A DNA stretch of 64,000 bases from Serilophus lunatus (GCA_013399895.1 VXBA01001777.1:403983-467982), one strand, 5' to 3'. Positions 25,266-38,631 are shown, numbered from the stretch's first letter. Numbers and translations are program-made. The notes: a model not told the origin generated them from the letters alone.

Positions 25266-28200
25266 CGGCGTTGGTGACACTACCTTCATTGTCAGCACCC
25301 CAAGCCCAGCAGCTCCTTCACTCTGACTTTGTGATAAAGCAAGTCCCAGTCCTGGGGACATCTGAAGATCTCAGCAGGTGTTTGGCGGGTGGAGGGAACC
25401 CCCTCCCCTCTGCCACATTGCAGAGTGCTAAGGAAATTGTTTCCAAATGTCCCCTAATTTAGAAGTTTACTTCCCCCTACCCTCCCCCAGCTTCACATTT
25501 TACTCCTCTGGGCTGCCGACCTCCACCTCTGCTGCCATCCTTGTGCTGTTGTGCAAATCCTGATGCTGAGCCAGCTGTGCATGTCTTGGAACACGGAGCA
25601 AGGGAAGAGAAAGGAGAGCAAAGGAAAACAGGTTTTTAGAAGGACCTTGTTTGCTTGAACATGTTGCCTGTCACCAGCAGTTCTACAGTGGAAGGAGTGG
25701 AAGGACTTGCAGACCACAGAGTCTGTGCTGACAGCAATCCCTCCAGATGAATGGCTTTGCCTTTCGTTTGTTTTCACGTTGTAAAGAACACCAGCACGAA
25801 AGCTTGTGTGCATATATATGTACCTACATGGTCTTCCCTTGCTGCCCTCTGCAAAAGGAACCAACATCACTGATTTTTGTGCCACGAGCCCAGACTCGTA
25901 AGGACTGTGCTTGTGGAACCGCAGTTTCAGAGTTATAGCCCCTGCTAAACTCCAGATACAGGCTCCAAGCCGTGAAATAAGCTGAGTTTTACCCCACTGT
26001 ACCCAGCGTGTTTTACATGATCCAGTCTCACCTCTCACTCCTCCCAGTGAAGACATCGCCAAGCTGAAGAACATCTGGGCAGAGACCTCTGGAGATTTGA
26101 TTTCAGTAGTCCAGGAAATGATGTGATTGGCATTTCCCTTTGGATGGCCATCAGGTAAAATTCAAACCAGCATTATTAGACATTCCAGTTATGACATAGG
26201 CACCTGCCTCAACCATCTCACTCAGAGGCTCTAAATGGTGTGTCTTCCCTGAAATCAAGGGAGAGAAACAGACTATTTTATGCTAGTAGGAGTTTGCTAT
26301 TTCTGGGCTCAAGGTAAAACCATGCACATGGACATGACTGCAATCCCAGTCTTTTCTCGAGTTCAGGTGTAAATTATCTCTGCAGCTATTACATCTCAAG
26401 CTGAGAGTCTCACGTCTCTTTCCAAGGAAGAAATGTTGTGAGAAGGAATCCACTACTAGAGCAAAAGTGCTGCAGCTGAAGCCTTTTCTTGTGCAGTGCA
26501 AGATTTTGGGTTAAGTTCCCACATTGGGATGGGTAACAACAGTGCAAAAACAGCTGTATTTCACCTCCAAATCTTCAATCTGTGTCTCTCCATGGGCACA
26601 GGAGCATGAATGAGAGCCACAGGGCATGCAGCAACCACAGCCAGAAAGAGAAGTCTTTCTTGTCTCACTCCACTTCCAGGGCCCTTCATGCTTTTTACAT
26701 GACAGAGGAAAATACGCTGCAGCTGTAAATTTTGTGCCACTCTCATTTCTTGAGTTTACCCTGGGAATACATTTAAAACATGGCCTCAATATTTGGAAAT
26801 TGATACATTTCCCTGGGAAGTTTCCTCACAAAAGACAGGTAACAGGTATACTTTATTAGCTTAATTGGAATTGCTCTCTTCCATACCAGTAATCCAGTAA
26901 TCTGTTTGTCAGCCACTGCCAAACCCTGAATTCTTTGCCCAGATGTCCCTGAGGACTCAATAAAGGAGAAAAACAGAACAAACTCACCCCAAACTGTAGG
27001 GACACAGGGCTGTGTACTCAGGCACATGGATATGCATATTTGGCTAACAAGCTTGAGGTCAGGAATGCTCTAATGAACCCTTCTGGAGAAGCTTTTATCC
27101 TGGGAGGCATCCACTCACCTGCTGGTCTGAAGGACTGAGCAAGAACATCAGGAAAGGAGGAATTTTACAGCCCATCTTCTCACTGTTGTTTTAGAGAGAA
27201 GGGAGATTTTGGTGTCATTTTTCGTAACCTATGGCTGCTTGATTACACCATGAAAAGGAAATATGCACATCAGAAACTTCACCTATAGTTCTGGGAGTGG
27301 TTCAGATGAAATCTCATGGATGGTCAAATCTCTGAGGTTTCCTTTCTGGAGGGATTTATCTACTGAATCCAAACTGGAAACCAACTGTATTCCAATAAGA
27401 ACATGATGACATGATTATAACTGTAGGATTGCCATAAGAATGCCCCAAAAGTGAGACAAGAAATCCTGAAAAGTTTTGAGGATCACAAAGGCTTAACCCC
27501 GCATTTCATCCCCTTCTCAATGATGCTTATCTATTGATTTCAAAATTGCCCACCTTTCCTGGGGATGATGCTGGCATATTGATCCCTGAGAACCCAAAAG
27601 CATGCTAAGAGTTGGAAAAAGGATGTTTATATTTTCCACAGACCTCAAAAAGAAAATCTATGCTGACTCTGTGTTCCTATGGGTTGATCACCTTGGAATT
27701 AATTTGCTGAAACCTCACATTACTCTCACACAGAAAACCATCAGCAAACTGTTTGAGGCCAATCAAATCTTAAAAGGAGCTGCCAATAGAAAACAAGGTG
27801 AAGACCATGTATAATTTTAGATGCCATATAAAATCTACTAGTCCAATGCTGTAACAGAGACCAAATCCAATATTACTACAGTATTACAGGGAAAAATAAC
27901 AAAGGAACACAGGTTACATTGAAGACTGGTACAAAAATATGAGACCAATGTTATCATGACTTCAGTTTTACAGGGTCCTACAATAGTGACATTTTTGGGG
28001 AACTATTTTTAACATCCATTGTGACTAATGTGCACAGAAACTGGCCAAGAAGTGAATGAAGCCAAATCTACCTAAGTGACATGTGGAGCCCAAATCCTGA
28101 GCGTGGCTACATCACAGTAGTAATTTCCAGCTGATCAGCATTGTATTCTCCCCAGCTTCAGACCTGCAAAGCTAAAGGTGGTCCCTTTATCTACACAAAA

Positions 28201-29649
28201 AACCCCATCTGAAGCAGCAGGAAGATGGACCAAGTAAGAAGATGAGATAAAAACAGAAGGAAGACTTTACTGAGATGGGACAGGAGCAGTGACTGTCTGG
28301 AGAAGACAACTTCTGGACCAATTTCCACAGCCTGGCTTCTAGAAAAACTCAGTTTTGGTGTGTGCACTATACTCCATCCCTTGCCAGTCCAACTGGGATT
28401 TTAGCAGGATGGTGACAGCAATCCTCTGTGAGAAGAGATTTAACACTAAACATACCTCACTGACTGCAGCTTAGTCAGGATCCAGGGGAAATAGTAAAGG
28501 TGACATGATGAGATACCAACTCAGGTCAAGGTGGAGAAGGGGGTAGCTAAGGCAGGAGTCCACAGGTCCAATGCAAGCAACTCCAGTGATAGAGAAGATG
28601 GTTTTGTTCAGTGTGAAGGGAAAAATGGAGTAAGAAGAGCAGGGAATACTCAGATGCCCATGGGTTACACTGTGCCCACATGGAGGGAAGAGTCAGCAGA
28701 CTGAACAGTAAAAGGAAAAATTCATGGGTATGAAAAGCCCTGTAGTAAGTCCTCCCTAAGGAATGCTCTCCTTAAGGAAAGGTTGAAAGGTTGTCAGAGG
28801 ACTGATGAGGCTTTTGCTATTTTGACCTAGACTCAGGGAGAGTTTAGACACACAGGAATGTAAAGGTCTAGCCTGGGTTTCAAGAACAGAGTATGACAGC
28901 TTCTGTCCAGCACTTGGAAGACTCATCAGCAGAACTACAAGCTAAGAACAACATTACTTTTACCAGCTGTGTCAATTGAAAAAGTCTTTCCCAATCACTT
29001 TGCTCCATAATGAAGTTCACCAAGCCTCAAAGTCAAGATAGTTTCTTTTCAGCAATCTTTATGGGGGGGAGAAAGGTGAAAATAATTGTGTTTTTAACTA
29101 AACATTTGCTTTTAGACAAGGCCCCATTTTCCCTTGCTAAAAAAAAAAGTTGCTTGCAAAACTTCCGCTAAATATTAGGATTAGTCTTGTGACAAAAGAG
29201 TCAACAGACCATCGTGGTTTAATTTCAGTACAGTTCACAACCTTGCGTTTCTCTCAGGTCAGTGTAGGACAGGATGGGAAAGGTGATGGTGAAAGGTCTC
29301 CCTTACTCCTGCCTTACCCTTATTCCCTTTTAAAGTCAGTGCTCTTTCACCTTTCCCAGGCACTTCATTCACACTAGTTTAAAATAATAACATAAGCCTA
29401 GTGATTACTCCAGCAAAATACCCCCTGGGTACAGGAGGCTGTTGAACCCTCACTGAAAATTTATGAGTCTGCAAATGCCAACATCTCCTAGAAAACTGAA
29501 GGGGTGGTGCAAATAGGTTAAAGAGACAAAATTGCCCCATTTTCATGTGGATGGACAGATCCTGGCCGTACCGTCACCATCAGTTGGATCACACATGTAA
29601 TCGAGCAATACCTTTTGTGAAGGGAGATGAAACCATAGAGGGTCTCAAA

Positions 29650-30256
29650 TATCATAGAGTCATAGAATGGTTTGGATTAGAAGGGACCTTAGAAATTATC
29701 TAGTTCCAGCCCCCCTGACATGTGCAGGGACACCTTCCACTAGATCAGGTTGCTCCAAGCCCCATCCCATCTGTCCTTGAACACTTCCAGGGATAGGCCA
29801 TCCACAGCTTCTCTGGGTTACCTGTGATAGTGCCTCACTAACCTAAGAATTTCTTCCTAACCTCTAATCCAAATCTCACCTCTTTCAGTTTAAAGCCATT
29901 GTCCATTGTCCTATTACTATCTGCCCATATAAAAAATATATCTCCCTCTTTTTTATAAGCCCCATTTAAGTACTGAAAGACCTCAGTGTGGTGTCCCTGG
30001 ATCCTTCTCTTTTCCAGGCTGAACAACCCAGATCTCTCAGTTTGTCTCAGTAGCAGAGGTGCTCCAGCCCCCTGAGCATCTTCATGGCTTCCTCTGGACT
30101 CACCCTAGCAGATCTGTATCGTTCTTATGCTGGGGAGCACAGTTTTGCAGGTGGGGTCTCACAAGGAAAAGATGGGGAGAGTTACCTCTGTCAACCTGCT
30201 GGCTGCACTTCTTTGGGTGCAGCCCAGGATGCTGTTGGCTTTCAGTGCTGCATTTT
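29650..30256 (-). mobile_element. CR1 non-LTR retrotransposon, 5'-truncated 3' fragment
   Basis: Read on the minus strand, this fragment ends with the CR1 3' terminus (its reverse complement opens ATCATAGAGTCATAGAATGG at 29650). Going upstream in the element come the 3' UTR and the end of ORF2. In the minus-strand frame 29838-30026 the words SLEKRR, FKLKE and RKKFLG recall the C-terminus of CR1 ORF2 (the endonuclease/reverse-transcriptase protein). About 600 bp remain of an element whose full length is roughly 4.5 kb, and the reading frame is broken, so it cannot move by itself. 5' truncation is normal for target-primed insertion. The left-hand similarity is lost near 30256. Confidence 0.92.
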
Positions 30257-32017
30257 AACAGAGAAGCAGGCAACAGGGGAATAACAAATGGCCACAGATA
30301 TTTTTTACCGTGCAGGCAAGAGTGGGGGTGGGAGCATCCCAGCCCCTATGCTGAGCAGGGGGTGGGGGAGTTTATTTAATCTGTCCAGCCCCCTCTGCCG
30401 ACCCCGGATCATTTCCTCCTTCAACAGCTGCAGTCGTGGGGGTTGGCAGAGCATGGAGACATACAGCTGTCCCTCTCTGATCACCGCACGCCCCTGTCCA
30501 GGCTTACTGGATCCAGCTCTGGGACCAGCTCCCCAAGCCTCTCCTAACCCCCCAGCCCTTGTGAGCTGTTCAGGACAATTTGCAAATTTTCTTTTTTTCT
30601 TTCCCCAACCACATCAGTTTGCAGAAAAAAGGATGCAGCTGCTCCTTGCAAACCTTGCCTGTTTTCCAGCTTTCAACTAGTAAAGCCACAGTGTGATGGT
30701 AGAAATATGCAGCATTTCCAAGCTGTGTTTTGTATTTTAGGTGTTACACATAAATATGTTTTTCCTTGGCCAGCATTCCAGCACATGATGCTCTTGATCT
30801 ATACCCCCAGTATGTAAGCAGGAATGATAATTTTTTTCAAAATTCAATTGTCACAAATCTCTTAAAGCAGTTTGTTAAATCTCCAATCTAAGGATTATAG
30901 TCCTGCTTGAGGGGAAGAGTTTGGGCTATCTGCCTCAGATTTTAGTATTTTGGAGGGAAAGGTTTTGCTTCTGCCAATCAGATGAAGGTGGTTTTGGAAC
31001 AGGAGGACTCTCACTGTAGTGAATGTGACTTCTCACAGGAAGAGGTTTTTTTCCATGGCAAGATTTGCACAGTTGGAATCTGAACAGAATAAAACTACAG
31101 ACTGACCAAACACAAATGAGCCTTTTAAAAGGTCTGTGTCAGATTTGTTAACACTGATCCACAAAGACCTGCCTGCAGTCATGAGGACAAAGGCTTTAAA
31201 AGAAGATGCATCCTCAAACTGAGTTGGATTCCCCAGTACAAAGGGGACTAGAACAAGGGCACTAACTGCATTCCTCCTTTATTTTTTGTCCCATTCAATT
31301 TAACTCTACTTATAGCATAGTTTCCCAGCCTGGCTGTATATAAATGACAACTTTATAAAGTTGAACTGGTCTTTTTCTAACATGAAATTTGGGAGTTTTT
31401 TTGGACACAAAAAGTTCAGTATTAGACATAATGACTTTTTGGCATGCTATATAAATATGCATTTTGTTAGCTTGAGTTTTAAGAACCTAAAAGGAATAAA
31501 GTTCTACTATTCACCATTGTCAAATCAATACCCCAGACTCCTAATCAAATCTATTGCTGTAAAGGTAGGAAAAAAAATAATAACCCTGCTATAATTACCT
31601 TGCCTGGAGCCACCACTCTGACACCACAAAACTGAATTTTTTCTATGCTGTACAGAGACTTGACTGATACAATTTTTTCCTAATTCATAGGCACTTTCTC
31701 AGTGGCACAGCATTTTCTCCCAAGGGGCATCACAAGGCTACAGGGGGTTAGATCTCAATGGTATTAGAGAAAGAGCACAACTGTCTCAATGTACATAGGC
31801 TAAAGGTGCAGGAATAGAGAATTAGAGAATACAGAAACTGCCCCAAACTGCAGCCACATCCACAACAATGGTCCTCATAGAAAATTTGAACCATCTCATA
31901 TTCAGACCACTGACATCAGTATCATCATCACTGTTCAGGTAGTTTGCACTTGCTGTCAGTAATAAACCTATTTATGCAGTTAGTTCTCTCCGGACAAATT
32001 CAGTGCTGGTGCTTTAA

Positions 32018-32086
32018 GAACTGGGCAGGATGTTTGACTAGATGACCTTTAAGGCCTCTTCCAACCCAGACCATTCTATGATGCTA
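32018..32086 (+). mobile_element. CR1 3'-terminal fragment (about 70 bp)
   Basis: The segment reads CTGGGCAGGATGTTTGACTA, then a run close to GATGACCTTTAAGGCCTCTT, then CCAACCCAGACCATTCTATGATGCT. This is the sense-strand CR1 3' end with its ATTCTATGAT terminus. Only the last part of the 3' UTR was inserted or survives. Confidence 0.82.
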
Positions 32087-34614
32087 TCTCCAGAGATCCC
32101 CTCTCCCACGTCCTGTTTCTCAATGGTTGTGTGAAAGTCTGTTCTTTCCTTTGCCACTAGTAGGACTTCATCCTTTCATTAACAAATAAAAAATCTACCT
32201 CAAAAGGATCACTGGACTTGGGGAAAATAATTAAAAAATCATAATAATTTTATACTGCTGTTTACATGTTTTGGAGTAATATAAGAAATAAAACTACTAA
32301 GTTGTCCTAATTGCACAGACTCTTGATATACACACTTTTTTTGTCCAAAAGTGTACATACCCTTAAGAACTTACACAGACAATGTGCTATCGATGCAAAC
32401 AGCCTGGAGCATTCCAAGAAAAAGCAAGCATAGAGGAACAAGGGTTTTTTCAGATATTAGTGGTGTGAAAGCTTCCATTTGTATTTTCATAGAAAGCAGA
32501 GTCTAATTTTATCTTTGTGCATAAGATGACACATTTGGTCAAGGGACCAATGTCTGGATCTATTACAGATTTCTTTTCTTGAAGATCACGGTAATAAACC
32601 TGTGCCCAACCTACCATGGTGCCCCATTCGTCCCCAATTCTCCAAGAGACCTAAAGTGTTTCTAAATTATATTATTACTATTGAGCACTGTACCAGCCTC
32701 ACAGCAGCTCCATAAAATCAGCTTTACCAGTTGAATTGATAGCACTGTCATTTTCAGGGAGAGTACAGGAAAGCTGGCTTTGCATGACCCTGCTGAACAG
32801 CAACAGTCAACTGCTTTACCTTACCTCTCCAGCTCCTTTTAAACAAAAGCTGCTCTTTTTATTTCAGCCTCCTATGTGTTGCCCCCATCTCACATTCAAA
32901 CGACTCTGTTATTCTGTGAAGAGGGCATTTAAGATCAAGGCAGCAATACAGCAATGTGCTCATGAGCAACAGATTAGCTAAGCCCTGGGCCTGTGGTTCT
33001 GTCCAAAAGAAAAATTGAAATGAGAAAAAAGTATTTTGGAAGGCTTTCATAGCAGTGTGTCTCTGAAAAGTTCCCATTCACTAAAGTCACTCTTTGCAGG
33101 ATGTGGGAGCAGCGGAGGACACCTGCCTCAAACTGTTATAAAACTTTCCAAACAAATCTGTGTTGTTGTTAAGGCAAGGTATTTCCAAGATTCTGCTACC
33201 CCACCTCACGTAGGGATATAGGGTAACTGCAGTTTTGATTTTAATCTCAGCCTAAGTATTACTGCAGCTTTTCATCAGGGAAAAATATTTAGTAAACTAC
33301 TTGAAAACACTTCTTACTGCTAACAGGAGGTAAAGTGCAAGGAGGAAACAATGACCCTCATTACTCCACTGCAGGCCTCATGCTGCTGGCTTGGATACTT
33401 ACAAGTCCTGGCACTATTCTGCAGTTCAGCTATTCGGACTAGGAGGAGGAAAAAAACGTGGGTGAATGACCATGAAACTTGCCACACAAGCAGAACTCAG
33501 TGTTCCTGCCCATTTCCAAAGGGGTGAGGGGAGCCAGCCAGGAAACAGAGCAAGACTTACAAAACACACAAACAAAATTTGATTAACTGAAGAGGAGGAA
33601 GAACAAGTTAGTCTCACTTTGAGGGTTTTATACCAAGGCACAAAAACATATTTGTATTTAGGCTCTCGAGTCTAAAGTAGTTGTGGGAAGGAAGAGGAGG
33701 CACTTTTCATTAAAGCTTTATTTTAAAGAAGCCCTAGTACTCTTCAAAACACAGTTCTGACAGCGTGATCTGCAGGCAGAGAGGAAATCAGAGCTTATTG
33801 GCATGATGGGGAGGGATTGAGGGCATGAAACATATAGAACACTGCAAAAACCCATTGGCAGAGCAGAGGGTCTGTAATAAAAGTGGATGAGCTTTTTGGA
33901 CACCTTAGCACCAAAGCAAGATAAAACCATGTGCACCATGCAATGAAGAACCATAAAATCATCCCTGATAGTAGCCAGATATACCCTTGGTCACTGGTAA
34001 ATGAGTGTTCATTAAGTGATCCTGACTATCTCTTTGAGTAGAAAGGTGGTAAGGCCACAGTCTACACTTATCCTTTTGGATGTCAAGGGGGCACAACCAA
34101 AAAGCACCAGACCCATAAGTGTTTCCTACAGTTGTGGATGTATAACATCTCTCATGCTATGCAGTCAGGCATCCCCCACACAACTGAAAAAGGCCTTTGT
34201 TCCTCTGTCAAGGAGCACATGTTACCCAAGCGATCCACAGCTTTGTTGAAAATTCATGTCACCATTCCCATGGTTGCTGCGCATGGTCTTCCAAACTGTA
34301 TCCTGGGCAAAAGACAGACCCATGCTCTCTCCCTTCTGTACCCAGACCACTGTCCCAGCAGCAGTCCTGACCTTTGGATGAGAAAGTGAGGGTCCTGCTT
34401 GCACCACACTTTTCAAAGAGCACATTAACCCTGATTGTCTTGGCTAACTCTCTGGAATTTCCTTCCTTGCCCCGGAGACAGAGCATTCTGTGGAAATGAA
34501 AATTAATACTTACAGGCGACTTGAGTTTGGGTGTGTTTTCAATTATATATTGAAAAAAAAAGGAGAGAGAGAGTGGAAATTCAGTGGCTGTTAGAAATAA
34601 GCCCATTTTAATTG

Positions 34615-34880
34615 TAAATTTATTTAGCAGGAGGTGGAATTAATCACCTAAAAGAGAGCAGGGGGAGAGCCCCAAACTTGCACACAAAGCAAGGAGAGTG
34701 CGAATCACAGTTGGCATGAGATCCCATTTCATATTTGTTAAGTGCAGGGGTTTTAAGACCCTGAATATCTCACTGTTCTTTCCCTCCTGTTCTCCAGAGG
34801 GAGAACAAATGCAAATGGTGTCGTGTTAGAAGGGGCTAAAAGGGCACCCTGTAATAATCCAGTGTGCGAAACCCCATGGA
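34615..34880. promoter_or_regulatory. Candidate conserved non-coding block
   Basis: Non-repetitive stretch with GGAATTAATCACC (around 34637-34649, a homeodomain/bicoid-type TAATC), ATGCAAAT octamer at 34809-34816 and TAATAATCC near 34852. Motif content only; conservation unknown. Confidence 0.15.
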
Positions 34881-35810
34881 TTCATCAAGGAGGAAAGGTG
34901 TAACAGCCCTCAGGAAGCCTGCAATAGCCTCTGTGTACACATAACACCTCCAAAGGAATTTTCTACAGCTATTTAAGAACAGACCCAGGTCTATTCACCC
35001 TGGCTTCACCCCATGGCTCACTTGCACATGCCTAGGCAGCACACAGGAGAGCACAACAGAGGGCTGTGACACACCAAAATAACCCCAGCCAGATGAAAAA
35101 TGTGCTCCGTTGTTCTTCCCATCATGCTGGTGTTGGGATTTGATAGGTAAGGGAAAGACAGCAGGTACCCCACAGAACAGCATAACAAAGCATAACAATT
35201 CCCCAGCAGCAGCTCATTACATTATAACACCTCCCCACACCAGGCTGATCTCTTCTTTATCACCCCCAGCAAGGACAGAAAAGGTCAGGCAAGACCCCAG
35301 TACCCACAATTCTCCACCACAGCAAGCTTGGTGTCTGCATCCAAAGCTCCAATGCAATCAAATCCCAACAGATGTGGCCACGGCAAAGCAGGCTGGGTGT
35401 GGGATGAAGATCCCATCTCTGGAGCAGCAACTGAGGTGTGGGTCAGCTCCAGTAGGTTTTCCATACCCATTTTCCTTAAAGGCTGTGAATTAGTTCAGTT
35501 TGGGAAATATTGCCTTCATTTAAGATTCCTGATCTGCAAACGTTCAAGCTTTAGCTGTATAAATAGAGGAAATATTCTGTTTCCAGCCAGTGCTTGTCAC
35601 CTTGCACATCAGTGAGGACTGAATCCTATTGTTGATGAACTTGTTCAACTTCTCCTTGGAGCTACTGATGCTGTCTCTGCAACCTCCTGTCTCTACATCC
35701 CCACTGTTCGCTTCCTCTGCCCAAAAAACTCTTTCCAATACCTGTTTTAAACTGGTCTTATACTAGTTAAGACCTCTAGCTTTCACATTAAGAGATTTGT
35801 TGAGGAACAT

Positions 35811-36530
35811 AATCAGAGAATCAATCAGTAAGGTTGCAAAAGACAACAGTGGGCCATCTGGTTCAAACTCCATTCTCAGACAGGATCATACTAGAGCACA
35901 TGGCACAGAATTGCATCCAGATTGTTCTTGAATATCTCCAGTGAGGGAGACTCCACTCCCTCTCTAAACAATCTGTTCCAGTTCTTGGTCATCCACACAG
36001 CAAAGTTCTTCCTCACGTTCAGGTGGAGCTTCCTGTGCATTAGTTTCTGCCCATTCCCTCTTGTCCTGGTACTTGGCACCACTGAGCAGAGCCTGGTACC
36101 CTTCAGATACTGACAGACATTGATGAGGCCCCCTTTCAGTCATCTCTTTTAAAGGCTGAACAGGCCCAGCTCCCTCAGCCTATCCTCATAAGAGAGATGC
36201 TCCAGTCCCTTGATCATCTTTGTAGCCCTCCCCTAGACCTGCTCCAGGAACTCCATGTATCTTTTGTACCTAAGAGCCCAGGACTGGACACAGCACTCCT
36301 GATGTGGCCTCACTGGTGCTGATACAAGAGACAGGATCACCTTCCTTGATCTGCTGGCAATGCTCTTCCTAATGCACCCCAAGATATCCCATGGCCTTTT
36401 TGACCACAAGGGCACACTGCTGGCTCATGGAGAGCTTATGGTCCACCAGGGCCTCCAGGTCCTTCTCCTCAGACCTGCTTTCCAGCAAGGCATCCCCCAG
36501 TCTGTAGTGGTGCGTGGGATTATTCGTCCC
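35811..36530 (-). mobile_element. CR1 non-LTR retrotransposon, 5'-truncated (about 720 bp)
   Basis: This is the longest CR1 fragment here. Its 3' end is at 35811 (reverse of AATCAGAGAATCAATCAGTA) and ORF2-derived sequence extends to about 36530. Two minus-strand frames carry ORF2 C-terminal words. Frame 35891-36082 has WNRLFRE and ESPSLEIF. Frame 36233-36415 has DILGCIRKS, ASRSR, PVRPHQE and YKRYMEFLEQV, which match the end of the CR1 reverse-transcriptase protein. The two parts are in separate frames, so the ORF is broken. The 3' end differs from the CR1 copies at 29.6 and 38.6 kb, suggesting a different and probably older subfamily. Confidence 0.92.
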
Positions 36531-37810
36531 ATGAATTAAAACAGTTCAGCTTATCCATTACCAAGAAGCTTTTGAAAACCTGAATGGCACTCTAAAAATT
36601 GTACCCTCCTCTCCAGGTGTTGTTTATAATGTTGTTGTTTTCTGCAATGACTCAACTCTGAGATCCCAGTCTTTGACACAGAGGAGAGGGATCATCAGGC
36701 CACTTAGTCACCTCTAGTGAGCAATCTGCATACAACACTTAACTCCCCAGCTAGCCTATTTTTTTAATTATTACTATTGCAAACTGACTCTGTGTAATGT
36801 ACTGAGAACAGTGTGTTGCACAAGTTTTTGTAGGAACTAAAGTTTGAAACTGCTACATGCAAGAACAGATACCAGCTGTGACCGTGAGAAAAAACACAGG
36901 TCTCATCCTACTGACCACAGCTTGCACGTAGAGTATGTGCAATCAGTCAGTTTGACTCTTGGAAAACACACATATCTTTCAGTCACAGGGTTTATCTTAC
37001 AGGGAAAAAAATAAATCTCTTTTCAGTGCACAAGTAGGAATGAGAATCATTAATCCATCAGTTTGGCCATAAAGCAAAAACAGTTCTGTTTGTGTGGCTT
37101 GAAGCTATAATTTTGTCTAGCTTTCCTTAGACACAAGCAAGATATCAATCCGCCAGAAAGTCTCACACGAAAGCACTCATTTAATTCTCAAAATGGCAAA
37201 ACTGATCTTCTAAACCACTTTCTAGGAAGCACTCTGAGAGCCCTGAAGCATTTCCCAAGAGCAAATTGCTGACCAGAGGTTTGTAACACAGAGGAAAAGC
37301 TCCTACTGCCCCAGATCTGCTGTATGGTCCAATAGCTCACAGCCCTTCAAGGACTAATTCTTCTGACACCCTCCACACCAGGGAAAAGGCATTTTCCCTA
37401 CTGCATGTTCCAAAGAACACCCAAACAAGAAAGGTCACCAGCACACAAGCCTTGGTAGCACCCTCTCTGTTGAGCATGAGTGCCTCCCCACAGGAGAGGA
37501 GGCAGGAGCCTGCAAGGGAGACAGGCAGCAAAGAAAGAAAAAAGTTTGGGAAAGCCAAAAAATTAGTTACATTGTGCAGCTTCTAGAAAGGCTGAGGATC
37601 AGAAGGTAACATATGCTCTAGAACTATACTATGCAGTATGGTGATAGGTCCCTGCACTATGAAGGCACAGGCTGCATTCAAAGATAAAGATTGGCGCTCT
37701 CCCTCAGACTCCAACAGTCTGATACTTTCACTACAAACTCACCTTTTTTGACAGAATAAAGTAAGATTTCAAGCATCCAGCTACTGGAAATTGTCGTGAT
37801 GGACAGTATG
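36531..37810. other. Gene-free unique DNA
   Basis: No gene or clear repeat. A phrase near 36685-36735 (GATCATCAGGCCACTTAGTC) faintly recalls another old CR1 3' region but is too short to call. Confidence 0.5.
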
Positions 37811-37972
37811 CCCAGGGAACTGGTGAAATCAGCATCTCTGAAAGAGCTCAAAAAACATGTAGATGTGGTGCTTAGGGATGTGGTATCATGGTGGGCTTGT
37901 CAGTGTTAGTTAATGGTTTGACTCAATGATCTTAGAGGTCTTTTCCAACCTTAATAATCCCATGATTCTATA
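37811..37972 (+). mobile_element. CR1 3'-terminal fragment (about 160 bp)
   Basis: Sense-strand CR1 3' region: CCCAGGGAACTGGTGAAATC opens it, followed by the AGAGCTCAAAAAACATGTAG-like segment and GACTCAATGATCTTAGAGGTC, then TTTTCCAACCTTAATAATCC and the CATGATTCTA terminus at 37961-37970. The words correspond to the last residues of ORF2 and the 3' UTR. Only this tail is present. Confidence 0.88.
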
Positions 37973-38630
37973 GATACATGTACAGTACATACAGATTAAA
38001 GAGCAGGTTGATTGACAACTCTAATATTGATCAACAGATTCAGATGGATGAAAGTCATCTGTAAAGTTCAAATGTCCAAATTGTTTGGCTTCAACTTGAG
38101 ACTTGGTGGGGGAATAAAAATAAGCTTGTGCTTTTTGAGCAAGCAATTTCTGAAAGCAGGGTCTGGCCACTTTCTAATGACACAAAAATTTTAAATCTGT
38201 TATTACTATACCAAATGTTTGTTTTTTGCCAGTGCCCAATTCTGCAGGCTGTTTGCAACAGAGGATAACTGGTTCCTAAAAATTATAAGGAATTACAGAG
38301 GTTAGAAGCATTGGCAGAATCTTTTTCCAAGTGTCTACATTTGCTATTTCCCAGTGACCTCATTATTTCTGCATAGTCATTTGTCACCTCTGTGCTGGCT
38401 GATGCATCCTTGAGCCTGCTGAGCACTTGAGATGTTCACAAGACTTTCTTACCCACACACCCTTTATCCCTTCACCCTCTCCATACATCATCATTTCAAG
38501 GCCAGCATGGCCACAAACAAGCTCAACCACAAAATAATGGCTGCTGCAACAGTGATTGCATTTGCCTTCTCAAACCAGGTAAAAATTATTTCCACACAGT
38601 TTTCTCAGAGCAGCTGCCTGAAAGATCATT
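37973..38630. other. Gene-free unique DNA between two CR1 fragments
   Basis: AT-leaning sequence with no frame over 81 codons and no recognisable element; the two CR1 fragments flanking it are in opposite orientation and of different subfamilies, so they are independent insertions. Confidence 0.5.
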
Positions 38631-38631
38631 G

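Larger units (their letters stand above)
23661..29640. other. Gene-free unique DNA
   Basis: No gene is supported. The longest frame is 193 codons on the minus strand (25493-26074), without a recognisable domain. From about 27.8 to 29.1 kb even open frames over 60 codons are absent. The stretch includes a TA microsatellite at 24.84 kb and a motif-rich AT block at 25.07-25.26 kb, listed separately. Confidence 0.55.
30257..35810. other. Gene-free DNA with one small CR1 tail
   Basis: The first 350 bases are GC-richer and hold two pairs of G-tracts (30324-30328, 30330-30332, 30358-30362, 30364-30368). The rest is unique AT-leaning sequence. Frames reach at most 130 codons (30288-30680) with no resemblance to known proteins. 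A CR1 tail lies at 32018-32086 and an AT-rich motif block at 34.6-34.9 kb. Confidence 0.55.

Noticed and set aside
32650..32790. Possible MIR-like word order (CCTCACAGCAGCTCC ... CATTTTCAGGGAGA)
   Set aside because: Only fragmentary similarity; order and spacing are too loose to call.
35855..35875. CTGGTTCAAACTCC as a tRNA-type B box
   Set aside because: It lies inside the CR1 3' region, has no matching A box or cloverleaf, and the spacing does not fit a tRNA.
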